This document shows, one piece after another, positions 46,068 through 57,740 of a stretch of 64,000 nt of DNA. The stretch covers positions 169,501,486-169,565,485 of the forward strand of contig NC_090450.1 in the NCBI RefSeq assembly GCF_031143425.1, read 5' to 3'. The notes beneath the pieces are model-generated. The model had not been told where the DNA came from and did not search any database. It saw only the letters and a list, made by a program, of their open reading frames with translations. A program made the position numbers and the translations under genes. The stretch is from Pleurodeles waltl. Its lineage: Eukaryota > Chordata > Amphibia > Caudata > Salamandridae. Numbering within the stretch: position 1 is the first letter of the stretch; each line of letters begins with the position of its first letter.

Positions 46068-46860
46068 GTGGAGGGTGGGAAGGCTCAGATGGTGGGGGTC
46101 CCAGCCATTTGGGGACGGGAAAAGGCAGGTGCATCCATAGCATCAAAGCAGAATTATAAAATAGTCACATGGAATATCAGGGACCCCGGAAGTTATGTGA
46201 AACAACACGGGGTACTGTCCTACCTGAGACCTAAAAGAGTGAGCATAGCCTGCCTGCGGGAAGCACACCTCATGGAGAATGAATATTGTAAGCTGAAGAG
46301 GAAGTGGAGGAGCCAACTGATTTTGTCAACATTTTTATTTTACGCACAAGAGATTGTGATCTGGGTGGCCCCTGGGTCCAGTTTAAGCTAATACACTCAG
46401 AGGCCGACCTAATGGATGGTATGCCCTGGTACAGGGGACACTAGATGGCACATATTTGAGTACCCAGAATATATGTCCCCAATGTCAATGATAACAAAAT
46501 TGTTGTATGCCTGCAAGCATATGTTATTGATAATGTGGCATAGTACTTGGTGTGGGTCGGGACTTCAATTGCATCCTTGACGCAGGGAAGGATAGATGGC
46601 CCCCTTACCCTCACACAAAACGTGGTATGACAGAGACACTGGCTATGCTCATGTATAACTTAGGTTGCAGGGACATATGTAGGGAGATGAACCAAATTGA
46701 AAAGAAAAACTCCTGTCATTCTGTTATGCATGACATTATAGCAGCCTGGACCAATCCCTGGGGACAGTTGAGATGAGAGTAGAGATACAGGCAGCCCCCT
46801 ACTTGGGCTGTTATTTGTCAGATCACTCTCTGCTCCTGCTGGACTGCGTTGGCAATAGGT
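46068..46860 (+). pseudogene. L1 ORF2 endonuclease remnant
   Basis: KIVTWNIRDPGSYVKQHGVL (46160-46220), SIACLREAHLMENEYCKLKR and IVIWVAPGS are the first half. Stops near 46389-46550 and a frame change lead to RDFNCILDAGKDRWPPYP (46557-46610) and an ICREMNQIEKK segment. Glu in REAHL and the DFN box carry the catalytic residues of the AP-endonuclease fold. The end (SDH motif) is not clearly preserved. Confidence 0.75.
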
Positions 46861-47480
46861 TACAAAAGGGACAGAGATGTTGGTGATTGCCAATGGATGC
46901 CCTACTGAGCGCACCATTTAGACAATGTTGGGGAAGACTTTAACAGAATAACTCGTGGGCAATTCAGGATGAACGCATAGTAGAAGTACTGAACAGGAGG
47001 AACTAAAAGCAATTAAGAGGAGGAATGCATGGGCAAGGTATATGGTACAAGGAGACAATTGCAGGGTGAGCTAGGTGAAATAGAGAAAATAATCACAGGC
47101 ACCCAGTGAGGGGAGTGGCTCTCAAACAACATTTGGTGGGCACATGGAAAAAAACTCGACAGACTCACATGTTAGGAATATAGGCAGAGGCTGCATCACA
47201 AGGGTGAGCAAACTATTGGCTTGCCTGCTCAAACGTGAAGCAGACAGGTCTCCTATTGTCACACTTCAATGCCAGGTTGTGACACTTGCAAAGGGCCAGT
47301 AGCCATCAAAGCAACCTGGGAAAAAACCTGCGAGAGTTTTATGGGAGTAGTAACGAGGTGAATATCATGGAGGTGGAACGATATCTGGACCAGGTGAAAA
47401 TCTCAGTGCTCCCACAGTTGCTCTGAGACTTACTGGAGGCAGATATCACCCTCAAAGTTCTGAAAAAAGCACTGGGAAAG

Positions 47481-48400
47481 ATGAATACAGGAAAAGCACC
47501 TGGAGGTGACAGCTTCCTAATATATTTTTACCAGGCTTACACTGCACAACTAACAGAGTCACCGGTAGAGGTGTTCCGAGAGGGAAAGAGCAGTGAAATA
47601 CTAACCTCCACCTTTAGAGATGGAATAATATGTATGGTTTCCAAGACAGGTGATGTTGACAGCAGGGACAGCAAAGGATGTGGTGACTGCTGTACGGAGC
47701 TCTCAAAGCAGACTGGGTCAGAGTTAAGCCCAAAGCACAATAGGCATTGGGGGAGGAATTGGCTGCACCCCTGACTGATAATTAATGGAGCGTGGCATGT
47801 GGGCTTGTGAAGTAGGTCTCAGGCAATGCCAGGTTTAAACTGCCACATTTTAATTATATGCACTACACATACCTAACACCAGTCAAACTCAGTAGGATGT
47901 ACAGGGACAAGAGTGTGGATTGCCAATGATGTGGGGGCGTGGACACATCCATCTTACACATGGTATGGACCTGCCCCAAGGCGCATGCCTACTGGTCAAC
48001 AGTAGTCATGCACTACATATAGTGACAGCAGTAGAACTCATACTGACACCCCAGTCTGCCTGGTGAGACTCAACAAACGGCTGAGAAGGGGGGAAGACGC
48101 TCTGGAAATTTCTTCAGCTACAACTGGTCTTGGCCAAAAGGAGGGGGGCAATAGGCATGTCGAGCACAAGGGCACCATCGATCATGCTGTGGTATAAGGA
48201 CGTGATGGAGTGGGTGCTAACTGAGAAAGTGCTCATGAAGATTAATAGGCAGAATTAAAAATTATATGAGGACCTGGAATTGCTGGTGGAACTGCAGGCT
48301 GCAGTGGATGAAGGGGACACACGGGACACGCAATTACAAACAACTGAGCATACACCAGGAATAACTGCGAGGGATTTAGGAGAAGTCATCCCACACACAT
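47481..48400 (+). pseudogene. L1 ORF2 RT fragment and C-terminal module, RT core deleted
   Basis: 47481-47650 reads MNTGKAPGGDSFLIYFYQAY and VEVFREGKSSEILTSTFRDG, the entry blocks of L1 RT. By 47780 the blocks with the catalytic Asp pair are gone. From 47830 the C-terminal part follows: FNYMHYTYLTPVKLSRMYRD, then a Cys-rich ILHMVWTCPKAHAYWSTVV with one internal stop. Frames change several times. Confidence 0.7.
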
Positions 48401-48705
48401 GACTGAAATTGAGCGGTGGGGTTGGGTACTGGGAAACTAGGGAAGGGGTAGACTGAAGTGAATTGTGGAACCTAATATACTCTTGAACAAGGAATAATGA
48501 TGCAAAATGTGATGTACTGGCACATTGGTGGGGAATAAGGTGGGACCCAAACTGTTATGACTGATTAATCTGGTTGTGAAGTGAACACTGAATTTTTAAA
48601 GCATTATAGCATTTAAGGTTGCTTTGATTTGTACTAGTTCATTGCTACAAGTGAACATAATCTGACTCTTTATGAAAATGGCTAATAAAAAAATAGAATA
48701 AAGGG

Positions 48706-48706
48706 A

Positions 48707-48792
<86 letters not shown>

Positions 48793-48840
48793 ATATATAT
48801 ATATATAGAGATGTATATAGATATAGATATAGATATATAT
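48706..48840. repeat. (TA)n microsatellite
   Basis: A nearly pure TA run of about 90 bases follows the L1 A-rich tail, then TATAGATATAGATATAGAT variants. It may have grown from the A/T tail. Confidence 0.95.
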
Positions 48841-49480
48841 TTAGGGCCGTCTCCTGCTATGTCTTGGGGAGCTGACAGTTCCCACCATGCATTAGCAAGC
48901 AAAGTTCACTTTATGCAAGTGAGAGCTGTCGAACAGTTCTCACTTGCAGAATGCAGAGTTTTCATAAAAAATGGGTGCAGGGAAACAGATGTAAGCATTT
49001 CTCCTGCAAGGAAGGAGCTGCTATTTAAAGGAGCTCCCTGCTTGTGGGAGCAATGCCGGCTCCCACAGGATGCAGGAGCCGGTTAGGACCGCGGGCCCTG
49101 AGGCTTCCTCTAGGGTCCTGTCTCTCTTTCTCCTTCGGCCCAGAATGGGATGGGACAGAGAGAGAGAAAGAGAAAGTCATTGCAATGGTCTCTCCTTACA
49201 GCCACAGTACAATAAGGAGTCACCTCTGGAATAATGGTTAAGATAACAGATACTCACACTGAAAGTCGAAAGTTCTAGTCCAGGTGTGTCTGTGGTTATT
49301 TCCCTACTTTAATTTATGTATTTCTTAATAAAATGTGATTTCACTCTTTTTAATTGATAAATACATTTTTCTTTTCAATTTGTCCAGAAATATCTCACTC
49401 TAAGTATATCATTCACAAAACCTAAAAAGCTCTCCATTTCTCTCCCTCACACACTCATCCTCTCTCTCTCAATTTCAGTT
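48841..49480 (+). other. Non-coding sequence with a tRNA-like (SINE-like) segment
   Basis: 48841-49200 holds imperfect inverted pairs (GAGCTGACAG, GAGAGCTGTCG, AACAGTTCTCACTTGCA around 48870-48950) and a CTCTCTTTCTCC/GAGAGAGAAAGAG pair. 49225-49300 carries an A-box-like TGGTTAAGATA and a B-box-like GTTCTAGTC. The tail is T-rich with TTAATAAAATG. No gene. Confidence 0.45.
49225..49300 (+). repeat. Possible tRNA-derived SINE head
   Basis: TGGTTAAGATA (49235-49245) resembles a pol III A box and GTTCTAGTC (49272-49280) a B box with one mismatch. They are spaced 37 bases apart, as in tRNAs. The T-arm-like GAAAGTTCTAGTCCAGG supports this. The acceptor stem does not pair well, so it is not an intact tRNA. 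Confidence 0.4.
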
Positions 49481-49760
49481 TTTCAATCTCTTTCTCTGAT
49501 TGACACACCTGCTCAGAGCCTTACGCACCCACTCATAGACTCACTCAGACACTCCCCCACCCAGTCAGAGACCCACTCAGACTCTCACTCACCCAGTCAC
49601 AGTCCCATTGAAACACTCATGCACCCACTCACAGACCCACACAGATACTGATGTACCTACTAACACACTGAGGCACCCACTCTCACACCTTGACAGGCAC
49701 TCTCACAGACACTCTCACTCCCAGATACACCCTCTCATACCTATTCTCACACCCAGAGAA
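49481..49760. repeat. Degenerate CACTCA/CTCACAC simple repeat
   Basis: ACCCACTCACAGAC, ACTCTCACTCACCC and similar words recur throughout. The 91-codon open frame at 49608-49883 is a by-product. Confidence 0.8.
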
Positions 49761-49859
49761 AGATGTTGCAGCCATCTCCCTTCGCGCACAGCCAAAGGGA
49801 CTTGTGCAGCGTGGGGTTGGGTGTTTAGCCGGGTTGGCCTCAGGATCTGGGGGAATGCA

Positions 49860-50170
49860 CGCAATGGTTGGATAACCATATAGTAATCAACATTACTTTA
49901 CATTAAAAAAACATAGAAATTCAATGGCAAAAACAAAGGTTGCAGGGACATTTTAGTTAGGAAATAGAATTTAAGAAAGCAGAGAAATTCACTTAAAAAA
50001 CCAAAGGTTACAGGAACGTTATAGTTAGGCTCACACAATGTTTCAAACCATAGAACCTCACTAGTTATAGTTATAGTTATCTAAGGTAACTATAACTCAC
50101 GCCCTCACCAGGCACTGCTAATTACCCCACAAATTACGGCACTCATGACAACTTTGATAACATCACTGAT
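49860..50170 (+). repeat. Repeat module with TATAACTATAACT motifs, copy 1
   Basis: GTAATCAACATTACTTTACATT, AACAAAGGTTGCAGGGAC, GTTATAGTTATCTAAGGTAA and CTGCTAATTACCCCACA are shared in order with 50945-51270, about 1.1 kb downstream. Confidence 0.75.
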
Positions 50171-50269
50171 AACATCATTGTAATATTTGTAGGAAAGGTT
50201 TTGGTGAAAAAACTATACATGGCGGGGGTGAGTTTCCTCTGTGACAGCAATACTGGCTCCCAGAGGAGA

Positions 50270-50810
50270 TGGGGAGATAGCTAGGACCATGAGGGTATTC
50301 AGGCACCCCCCACAACCCCCAGCATTGTAACTGGGTACCCTGGGGTCACCCAGGTCACATGGCCAGGCCTGGCTCCCCTTCACCCAAAAATAAATTGGCC
50401 TGCGCCCCTGTGACTGGGGTCCCTGGGCCAAGATCAGCTCGGGAGAGCCAAGTAGCCCCCTCCCTCAAAAAATGAATAGGTTAGGCCCTGGGGGATGGTG
50501 TCCCTGGGGTCTAGATAGGCCTGGGGAGTAGGGCAGCATGGCCCTCTCCCCACAAAAGTCTGTTCCCCAAGGGATGGGGCCACCGGGGCCAAGATCGGCC
50601 TGGGTGCCACTTGGCCCCCTTTCCAAAATAAATTAAATGTTTATGCTGGGCCCCAGGGGATTGGATCCCTGAGAATTAGATCGGCCTGGGGAGAAGGGCT
50701 GTGCAGCCCTCTCCCCCTCCACATAAATTAAATATTTAGGCTGGGCCACGGGGGATGGGGTTTCATGGGGCTGAAATGGGGTGGGGAGGCACATTGGGTA
50801 GGGTTGTTAT
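50270..50810 (+). repeat. GC-rich minisatellite of about 100 bp
   Basis: The words GGGGTCCCTGGGGCCAAGAT, GGCCTGGGGAGAAGGGC and CCCTCTCCCC...AAATAAATT recur roughly every 100 bases, about five times, with many changes. It lies between the two direct copies of the flanking module. Open frames here are by-products. Confidence 0.65.
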
Positions 50811-50944
50811 AGGCCCCTGCGGCCAACCCTCGCAGTGTATGGTCACTGCCCATGCACAGCACAGCACAGGGCTGGGTGGGTATTGGGGTTGACTGCAGGA
50901 CTTGGCCATAGGCCAGGCTCTGCAGCCAACCACTGCCGCACACG

Positions 50945-51490
50945 GCCAAAGGTGGTGGTTGGATTAACGTATAGTAATCAAAATTACTTTACATTAAAAA
51001 AAAGTAGAAATTCACTGAAAAAAACACAAAGGTAACAAGGACGTTATAGTCAGGAAATAGAATTTACAAAACCTCAGAAATTCACTGAAAAAGACAAAGA
51101 TTACAGAGATGTTAAAGTTAGGTTCCTAATTTACTCATAAAAAAACATTGAAATTCAGCAGCTAGAGATCTTTCAAATAACTATAACTCGTGCCCAGAGG
51201 TAACTATAACTCTTGCCCTGGCCATGCACTACTAATTACCCCAGATATTACAGCACTCATGCCAACTTCTATAACGCCATTAAAAATATAAATGAAATAT
51301 TAGCAGTCAAAATATTCAATATAAAATCTGTGAATATCGGGAGAGCGAGTTATAGTTACCTTAGGGCATGAGTTATAGTTACTTGAAAGAAATCTAGATA
51401 TAACTACGGAACCTTTGTTTTTTTCAGTGAATTTCTAAGGCTTTTTAAATTCTATTCCCTAACTAGAACATCCCTATAACTATTGTTTTT
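50945..51490. repeat. Repeat module copy 2 with a facing inverted arm
   Basis: 50945-51270 repeats the 49860-50170 module. 51335-51490 is the same sequence inverted: GAGTTATAGTTACCTTAGGG and GTTTTTTTCAGTGAATTTCT face AAATAACTATAACTCGTGCC and GAAATTCACTGAAAAA. The two arms could fold into a large hairpin. Confidence 0.7.
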
Positions 51491-51491
51491 T

Positions 51492-51493
<2 letters not shown>

Positions 51494-51527
<34 letters not shown>
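51494..51527. repeat. (TA)n microsatellite
   Basis: Pure ATATAT run of about 34 bases. Confidence 0.95.
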
Positions 51528-51533
<6 letters not shown>

Positions 51534-51559
51534 AGGTATACTATAGCAAAAGTAGGCCT

Positions 51560-52060
51560 TGCAGTACTGAAAAACAAATGTAAACATTTTTCACTACCAG
51601 GACATGTAATCCTCAAAAGTGCTGTCCAGCCTTTTCAATACACTGCACCCTGCCCTTTGGGTGCCCAGGGCCTACCTTGGGGGTGACTTCTATGTATTAA
51701 AAAGAAAGGGTAGAACCAGGCGAAGGGTTTACTTTGCCAGTTCAACATGGCAGTTTAAAACTGCACACGTACACAGGCTGCAATCAAAGGCATGAGACAT
51801 GTTTAAAGCGCTACTAAAGTGCGTAGGACAATCAGTGCTGCAGACCCCATTTGTTGCATTTATTTTACAGGCCCTAGGCACACATAGTGCCACTTTACTG
51901 GGGAGTTCCAACTAAATTAAAAATGCAAATTGGGTATAGGCCTATTTAACATGTTTCAAGGAGCGAAAAGAAGCACTTTAGCACTGGTTAGCGGTTGTAA
52001 AGTGCACAGAGTACTATGGCCAGCAAAAACAAAGTCAGCAATAACAGGGAAACCATTAGG
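51560..52060 (+). mobile_element. Family 2 element fragment, copy C
   Basis: TTTTTCACTACCAGGACATG, GCCCAGGGCCTACCTTGG, GTTTAAAACTGCACACG, AATCAGTGCTGCAGACCCC and TTTAGCACTGGTTAGCG match the complement of copy A in order, so this copy is in the opposite orientation. Both termini are missing. Confidence 0.65.
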
Positions 52061-53930
52061 AGGAAAACCAGACCAACAATGCCAAGTCTAACAGGAACAA
52101 TTTATATTCAGATCACATTGCAAGCCATGAGTTCATGCTTTAAACCGTGTAGCAAGAAGTGGGTTACATCAAGACTGGCATATTTGAAACCTAGGCTTCC
52201 TGGATTCCAGTGTGTCACTGAGATTATCAAGATGGAAGAATTCTTGACAGTTATCTCATGACAGTGAGGACAAATGGTGAAGAGTAGGAATGAAGGCAGA
52301 TGAGTCTAAGGTTGCCAGGGAAGTTCTGGTAGCTTATGTGTGAAAAGGGAGGAAGCTAAGTGCAAAGTCAAAGGTGACGTGTAAGAAAAGGTTTAGATAC
52401 CTTTTGGAAGAAAAAAAATATGTTAATAGAGTCTAGTGTTTTGTTGAAGGGAAAAGATAGGTTGCTCTAGTCACTGTCAGAGTTGCTTTATATACCACTT
52501 AATTTAGATGCATTATAATTAGGGAGGATTATGACTATGAAAAGTTTGGAAGTGTGATATATGCAAGGACAGATAGCAAGCAGAACAGTGGATAGAGAAG
52601 GCAGAGTGCAAAAAATGAAAGTAAATGTTTACAGAACTGAGGTGTTTCAATGATAAGTGTAGTGACACCAGGACAATCTTGGGAGAAGGTGATACAATTT
52701 GGCTGGTGATTTACATTAGATTTGTTTGATTATTTATCAAACTGGATTGAGAGCACATTTTTGTAAGAGACATAACACAGCAAAAGAGATTTATATGAGG
52801 AAAGGTTTTCAGTCTGAAATTGTAAACAATAATGTTATGAAATATTTGTTGAAAGATTTGAGGCATTTTTATAGGGTTTCCATTTTTAGCATATTAACAT
52901 ATTACTGTTGCACCATGTTTTCCACCAGCTAATGGTCAAAGAAACAGACATTATCATATGATCACAGTTGTATTACCATAGCAGGACTATGGTTGGCACT
53001 GCTAAGAGTTTTATGATGGTTATTAGTAGTATGAAACATGAAGTTATTAGTTGGTCTCCATGTGATTAATGTAAAGGCAACAAGCTGAAATCTAGGTGAC
53101 TTTGCGCTGATTGTTATTGGTGACTGCTTGCAATGAAGGAGCAAAATTGATAAAGAGAGGTAGGAGAAAGTACAGAAGAAGACTACCAAGTACTATGATG
53201 TATGTGAGCAGGGACATTAACATTGAAGCTGATGATGTGGCAAAGATCAGGCTATGAGGGAGGCTTCGCATGGATTGCTAAAGTTGGTGGGACACCAGTG
53301 ATGATGAGTAGGGAATTTGGTAACTTACAATAATGGACAGAGGTAAAATTACATGTACGCAAAAACAAATGGTAGTCAAGTATTAGAAATGAGTTAAAGG
53401 AATACATAGGGGATATATAGTACACAGATTTGGAAGCAGTCTCCGATAAGGTGATTAAGGAAGTATATAATAAAGTGGATTAAGGTGGAGGGCCATGGTT
53501 GTGCAAGTACTTAGATATTTAGAAGGGGGTATCTTTCTTCTAAATGGCTGGCTTGTTGACATGGTGTATTTTTGAATTAGTGTTACTTTTGACCTCGAAT
53601 GAATGCAATGAAATGCACTGATTCCTTGTTGTGGTTGACGTTGTGTATTCGGATAGCTCTATTCTGTTTTTACTAATGTGCGAATGAGTAGTATTAAGTG
53701 ATCTTGTCTGTTTCCTATTGAAGAGAATGACATTTTGAAACCATAAAGTGTTTCCAAATTGAGTGTTCTGTAATCTGCTTTACTATGAAGACTAAGCTGA
53801 ACAGGCTGGGAGTGTTAACATTCGTGTAATTCAACATGCATTATATTCTTCCTTTATCTAGAGTAATCCAGTACAAGAGCTGTGAGAAAGTGGTAAAGAA
53901 AATTTGTGCTTCAAAAGAAAGATCTTCAAG
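52061..53930. other. Unassigned AT-rich sequence
   Basis: Only short open frames occur, with no motif. No repeat family was recognised. It could be unique intergenic sequence. Confidence 0.3.
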
Positions 53931-54980
53931 GAAATGATATAAGACTCTGAGGGGTAAATGTACTAAGATTGTTATTTGGACAAAAAATGAGTTTTCTATA
54001 TTAGGAGACAGAACTATAGGAAAAGAATATTGTGATACAAAAATATTGGGATACAACAATATTGCTTTCAAGAATATTGTTTTTTCAGGTAAGTAAATAT
54101 TGTTATTTAGAGTATTGTTGTTGTTGTTAATATAATTTTCAATAATATAAATAATATAGTTTTTGAATAATTTGAATTTGTTTTAGTACATATATTAATT
54201 ATGCGTGTTATTACGGTTTGTATACTTGTTGTCACGTTTTTGAAATATAATTTGTAATTTAAATGATATAGAATTTGTACTTGAACTGCTAATAGTAACT
54301 TATAGTGTTGTACCGGGTTGTTGGGTTTGTAGGAGGATTGGGTGGAAAGTTAATTAAGTAATATTTAATTATTAGTTGATGAATAATTTTTAAGTAAGTG
54401 TGTGATTGGCAATAGTTATGTATATAATGTAATACAGATTTCATTTACATATATTTTAAGTTGATTTTCTATGTTACTAGGGATATAGGATGGGACGTTA
54501 AAGAGGAAATAATTATCAATCAATTTCTAATTTATTATTTATTGAATTGATTATTAGTTATGTACATTTTGTAATAATTATATTTTAGTTATATATTTGG
54601 AGTGGGCTGCTAGATCTGTAGGGTTGTTGGGGGAAGAAAATTAAGTAATTATTTCATAATAATTAATTATAAATTAGTTATGTGATTGATTATCAGTGAT
54701 GTAAGTTTTGTCATATTTATTTATTCATATTGTAGGTGAGGAATGCTAGGTCTGTAGGAGTAATAAGATTACTAAGAAAATTAAGTAATGATTAAATAAC
54801 TGTTATTTTTTAATTGAAAATTAATTATTGTATTGCTTGTGAATTTTGTAAAATACTTTTTTTTTAATTGGTATGTATGTATTTTATGTAAGTAAATAAC
54901 ATTTATATTAAGAGTTTCATAATTTTTACCTTAATACAGTTATTCTAATATGCAATGTGTTTCAAGTGAAGTAGTTTATC
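53931..54980. repeat. AT-rich degenerate repeats of about 140 bp
   Basis: A GATCTGTAGG...GGAAGAAAATTAAGTAATTATT-like block appears at about 54327, 54470, 54607 and 54745, consistent with a 138-140-base period. It is strongly diverged. ATATTGTTGTTGTTGTTAATAT near 54110 is simple sequence. Confidence 0.45.
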
Positions 54981-54989
54981 TACTGCTGC

Positions 54990-55710
54990 TTAGACTGGAA
55001 TGTGAATAGTAAAGGTAACCCCTCCGAAGTCCAATGCTTTCCCTACTGTTTCACAGACTGGAGCGGGAATAGTAATTTTTAACCTTTCAAAGTCCAACAC
55101 TTTCTCTACTGTTGCATAGATTGGAGAGAGAGTAATACAGTTAACCACTCCAAAATCCAATGCTTTCTCCAATGTTTCACAGACTGGAGTGGGAAAAGTA
55201 AATGTATCCCTCCCGAAGTATAACACTTTCCCTACTGTTGCAGAGAGTGGAGTGGAAATAGTAATTTTTCCCACTCCAGAGTCCAATGCTTTCCCTACTG
55301 TTGTTCAGACTGAAGTAGGAATATTAAATCTTACCCCTCCACTGTCCAACACTTCCCCTACTGTTGCACAGACTGGAGTAAAAATAGTAAATTTAAGCCC
55401 TCTCAAGTCCATAGCTTTCCCTACTGTTGCACAGACTGGACTTGGAATAGTGAATCTAACCCCTACAAAGTCTAATGCTTTCCCTAGTGTTGCACAGACG
55501 GGAGTGTCTGTATGGTAATTTTAACCTCTTCAAAGTCCAGCGCTTTCACTATTGTTGCACAGATTGGAGAGGGAATAGTACATTTAACCTCTCCAAAGTC
55601 AACATTTTACCTACTGTTGCACTTTTCGGAGTGGGAATAATATATCTAACTGCTCTGAAGTCCTACACTTTTGCTACTGTTGCATAAACTGGAGTGGAAA
55701 TATCATTTTT
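54990..55710 (+). repeat. 63-bp tandem repeat array (about 11 units)
   Basis: CCCTACTGTT or a close variant recurs at 55041, 55104, 55167, 55230, 55293, 55356, 55419, 55482, 55547, 55609 and 55672. The unit is GTTGCACAGACTGGAGTGGG, then AATAGTAAATTTAACCCCTC, then CAAAGTCCAATGCTTTCCCT. The 63-base length keeps frames open on both strands (up to 109 codons), so those frames are not evidence of genes. Confidence 0.93.
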
Positions 55711-55853
55711 ATTTGATAATATTTGTTTATATTTTTATCTGTTTCTGAATTTTATAGTATTTTTTGTAATGTCCTTTTTTATTTTATTTATTTAATAATT
55801 AGTTTATCGTTTTAAAATTGAATTATTTTAAGTTTCATCTAAAAATATTTATA

Positions 55854-55896
<43 letters not shown>

Positions 55897-56330
55897 CACT
55901 TAAATATAATGTGCCTTTTCTAGTAGCAAATTTAAAGAATTAAACAAAAATATTGCAACATAAAATATATTTTTAATAATGTTACAACACAAATATATAT
56001 GTATGTGTGTTTATAGAAGTATATATATTTATTTATATAAAGTATTACATTTTACATAGATTTATCTACTTAACATAATATTAATGGTGTATATTAAAAT
56101 GTTTAAGATTTACTACTTTAAACTATATATCTATATATATTAAGAAACACAATTTTTGTGTGTGTTTTTAACAATATTAGTATTAGACGATTTTATTTTC
56201 AATTTGTACTTACCATAATAAGGATAGAGAAAGAATAGTGTTGTAAATGATATTATTGACTTAATATTTTTATTACACAATATTGTTGATTCCGATATTG
56301 TATCAGTAATCCTTAGGACAGGATGCGCAA
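55711..56330. other. AT-rich sequence with a (TA)n tract
   Basis: A TA run of about 33 bases lies at 55858-55890. ACAATATTG-type words occur at 56280, and ACAACAATATTGC near 54055 lies on the other side of the 63-bp array. No gene. Confidence 0.5.
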
Positions 56331-56570
56331 AAAGCGTTTGCTATTTGCGCACCAACATATCACAAATCCTATGGTATGCAAACTGACCTATATACTAATA
56401 GGTTAGTGCACAAAATACCAAATCACAGTGGGTCGCAGTTCGAACTACCTCATGAATGTTAATGAGGTAAGTTGCAAATTGTGACCCACTTCAATTCGCT
56501 GCCATCACGGGGATGGTGGCAAATTCAAAAATAAGAAGGTGATTGGTCGGGCCGCATCCTGATCCAACAT
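56331..56570. repeat. Repeat with a 62-bp imperfect palindrome
   Basis: 56428-56489: GTGGGTCGCAGTTCGAAC faces GTTGCAAATTGTGACCCAC around a perfect TACCTCAT/ATGAGGTA stem with an 8-base loop. It looks like the core of a short inverted-repeat element. Confidence 0.65.
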
Positions 56571-57740
56571 TGCGCCCCCCCCCCCCCTTTTTGACCCAGC
56601 CATGTGCAAATCAGTCTTGACCCTGCTCCCCATTAGAACAGTCCTGTATCTTGGAACAGGTTTCAGGGTATCACTTAGGACGGCAACTGTAAAAACAACA
56701 AGGTGATGGATGGAATACTTGACTTAATCTCAGACACTGGCAATCGCCAGGGGCCACTTCCCATTCCATCATTTTTTGTCCATCGTGCCATCACAGTTTG
56801 GACTCAGCCAGATGCAAATCAGTCTTGACATTGCTTCTCAATGGAACAGACCAGTTCGAAGTGCAAGGCCAGGTCCTCCTTGGACCGGAAACAAGCATTC
56901 TGGAACCAGTTTTGGGGTATTCATTCATCAGCCAGGCTACCTTAATTTAGTGGCTCAGTTGGCCTGGGACCCAAATCTGGGCATACCCTGCGCATTTAGG
57001 GCCGTAATTGGAAATACATGAAGGTTATAGATGGAATGCTTGAATTAATCTCAGCCACTGCAAATCACTTGGGCTGCATTCCAATCCACTGTTTTTTTGC
57101 CTAGCATTTCCCCCCAGTATGGACCAAGCCATGTGCTAATCAGTCTTGACCCTGCGCTCCACGGGAACTGTCCAGCCCGACTAGCCAGGCCAGGTCCTCT
57201 CTGGACCGGAAACAAGCATCATGAGACCAGTATCGGGATGTCACTTCTCACCTGCCAGGCTAGCTTGAATCAAGTGGCACAGAAAGCCTGGGACCCACTT
57301 GACTGGGGGGGGATGTTTAACTTTGTTCAGCATTCCTTCCAAACTCTGTTCTTTTTACATTTGTCACCCTAAGTGGGAAGGGTATGCCCAGACATGGGTC
57401 CTGTGTTCACTTTGCCACCGGATTCATGCTAGCCTGACTGATGAAGGGTGATATTTTGAAATTGATCCCAAGACAGATTTGCATAAGGCGTGTCCAAACT
57501 AGAATTGCATGGTGAGCAAAAAAATAATGGGTTTTGGCCCAAATCTTCTGACTTGGGGTGAATGTTTAACATGTTATCCCAAATTTGGTATGCCAATGGA
57601 TTCAAGCTAGACTGGCTGATGAGGATTGATATCTCGAAACTGATCCCAGGATGCTTGTGTCTGGTCTGGGGAGGACCTGGAGTGGCTGATCAGGCTGGAC
57701 TGTTCCCATAGGGAGCTGGGTCAAAAGTGTTTTGAGTTTA
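56571..57740. repeat. 317-bp satellite units in head-to-head arrangement
   Basis: 56571-57300 carries the satellite inverted (GCAAATCAGTCTTGAC at 56605 and 56813, TGCTAATCAGTCTTGAC at 57133). From 57305 to 57740 it runs forward (ATGTTTAACTTTGTTCAGC, AGATTTGCATAAGGCG at 57475, GATCCCAGGATGCTTGTGTC). The switch lies in a G-run near 57305-57312. A C-run of about 12 lies at 56576-56587. Confidence 0.8.

Larger units (their letters stand above)
43144..48690 (+). mobile_element. L1-type LINE, second lineage, defective
   Basis: The start GGGATCGTGGCATGGCAAGATGG resembles an L1 5' UTR. ORF1 remnants lie at 44309-44880, endonuclease at 46068-46776, an RT piece at 47481-47650 and the C-terminal module at 47830-48380. 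The element ends in an A-rich tail near 48680 (GGCTAATAAAAAAATAG), after which a (TA)n tract begins. A 170-bp MITE sits between ORF1 and ORF2. The RT core is deleted. The protein pieces differ from the antisense L1 at 310-5700, so two L1 lineages are present. Confidence 0.8.

Noticed and set aside
48645..48902. Tyr/Ile-repeat protein
   Set aside because: Translation of the (TA)n microsatellite.
49608..49883. Small His/Thr-rich protein
   Set aside because: Translation of a CACTCA simple repeat.
54990..55518. Repetitive proteins on both strands (98 and 109 codons)
   Set aside because: The 63-bp period is a multiple of three, so open frames are expected by chance on either strand.
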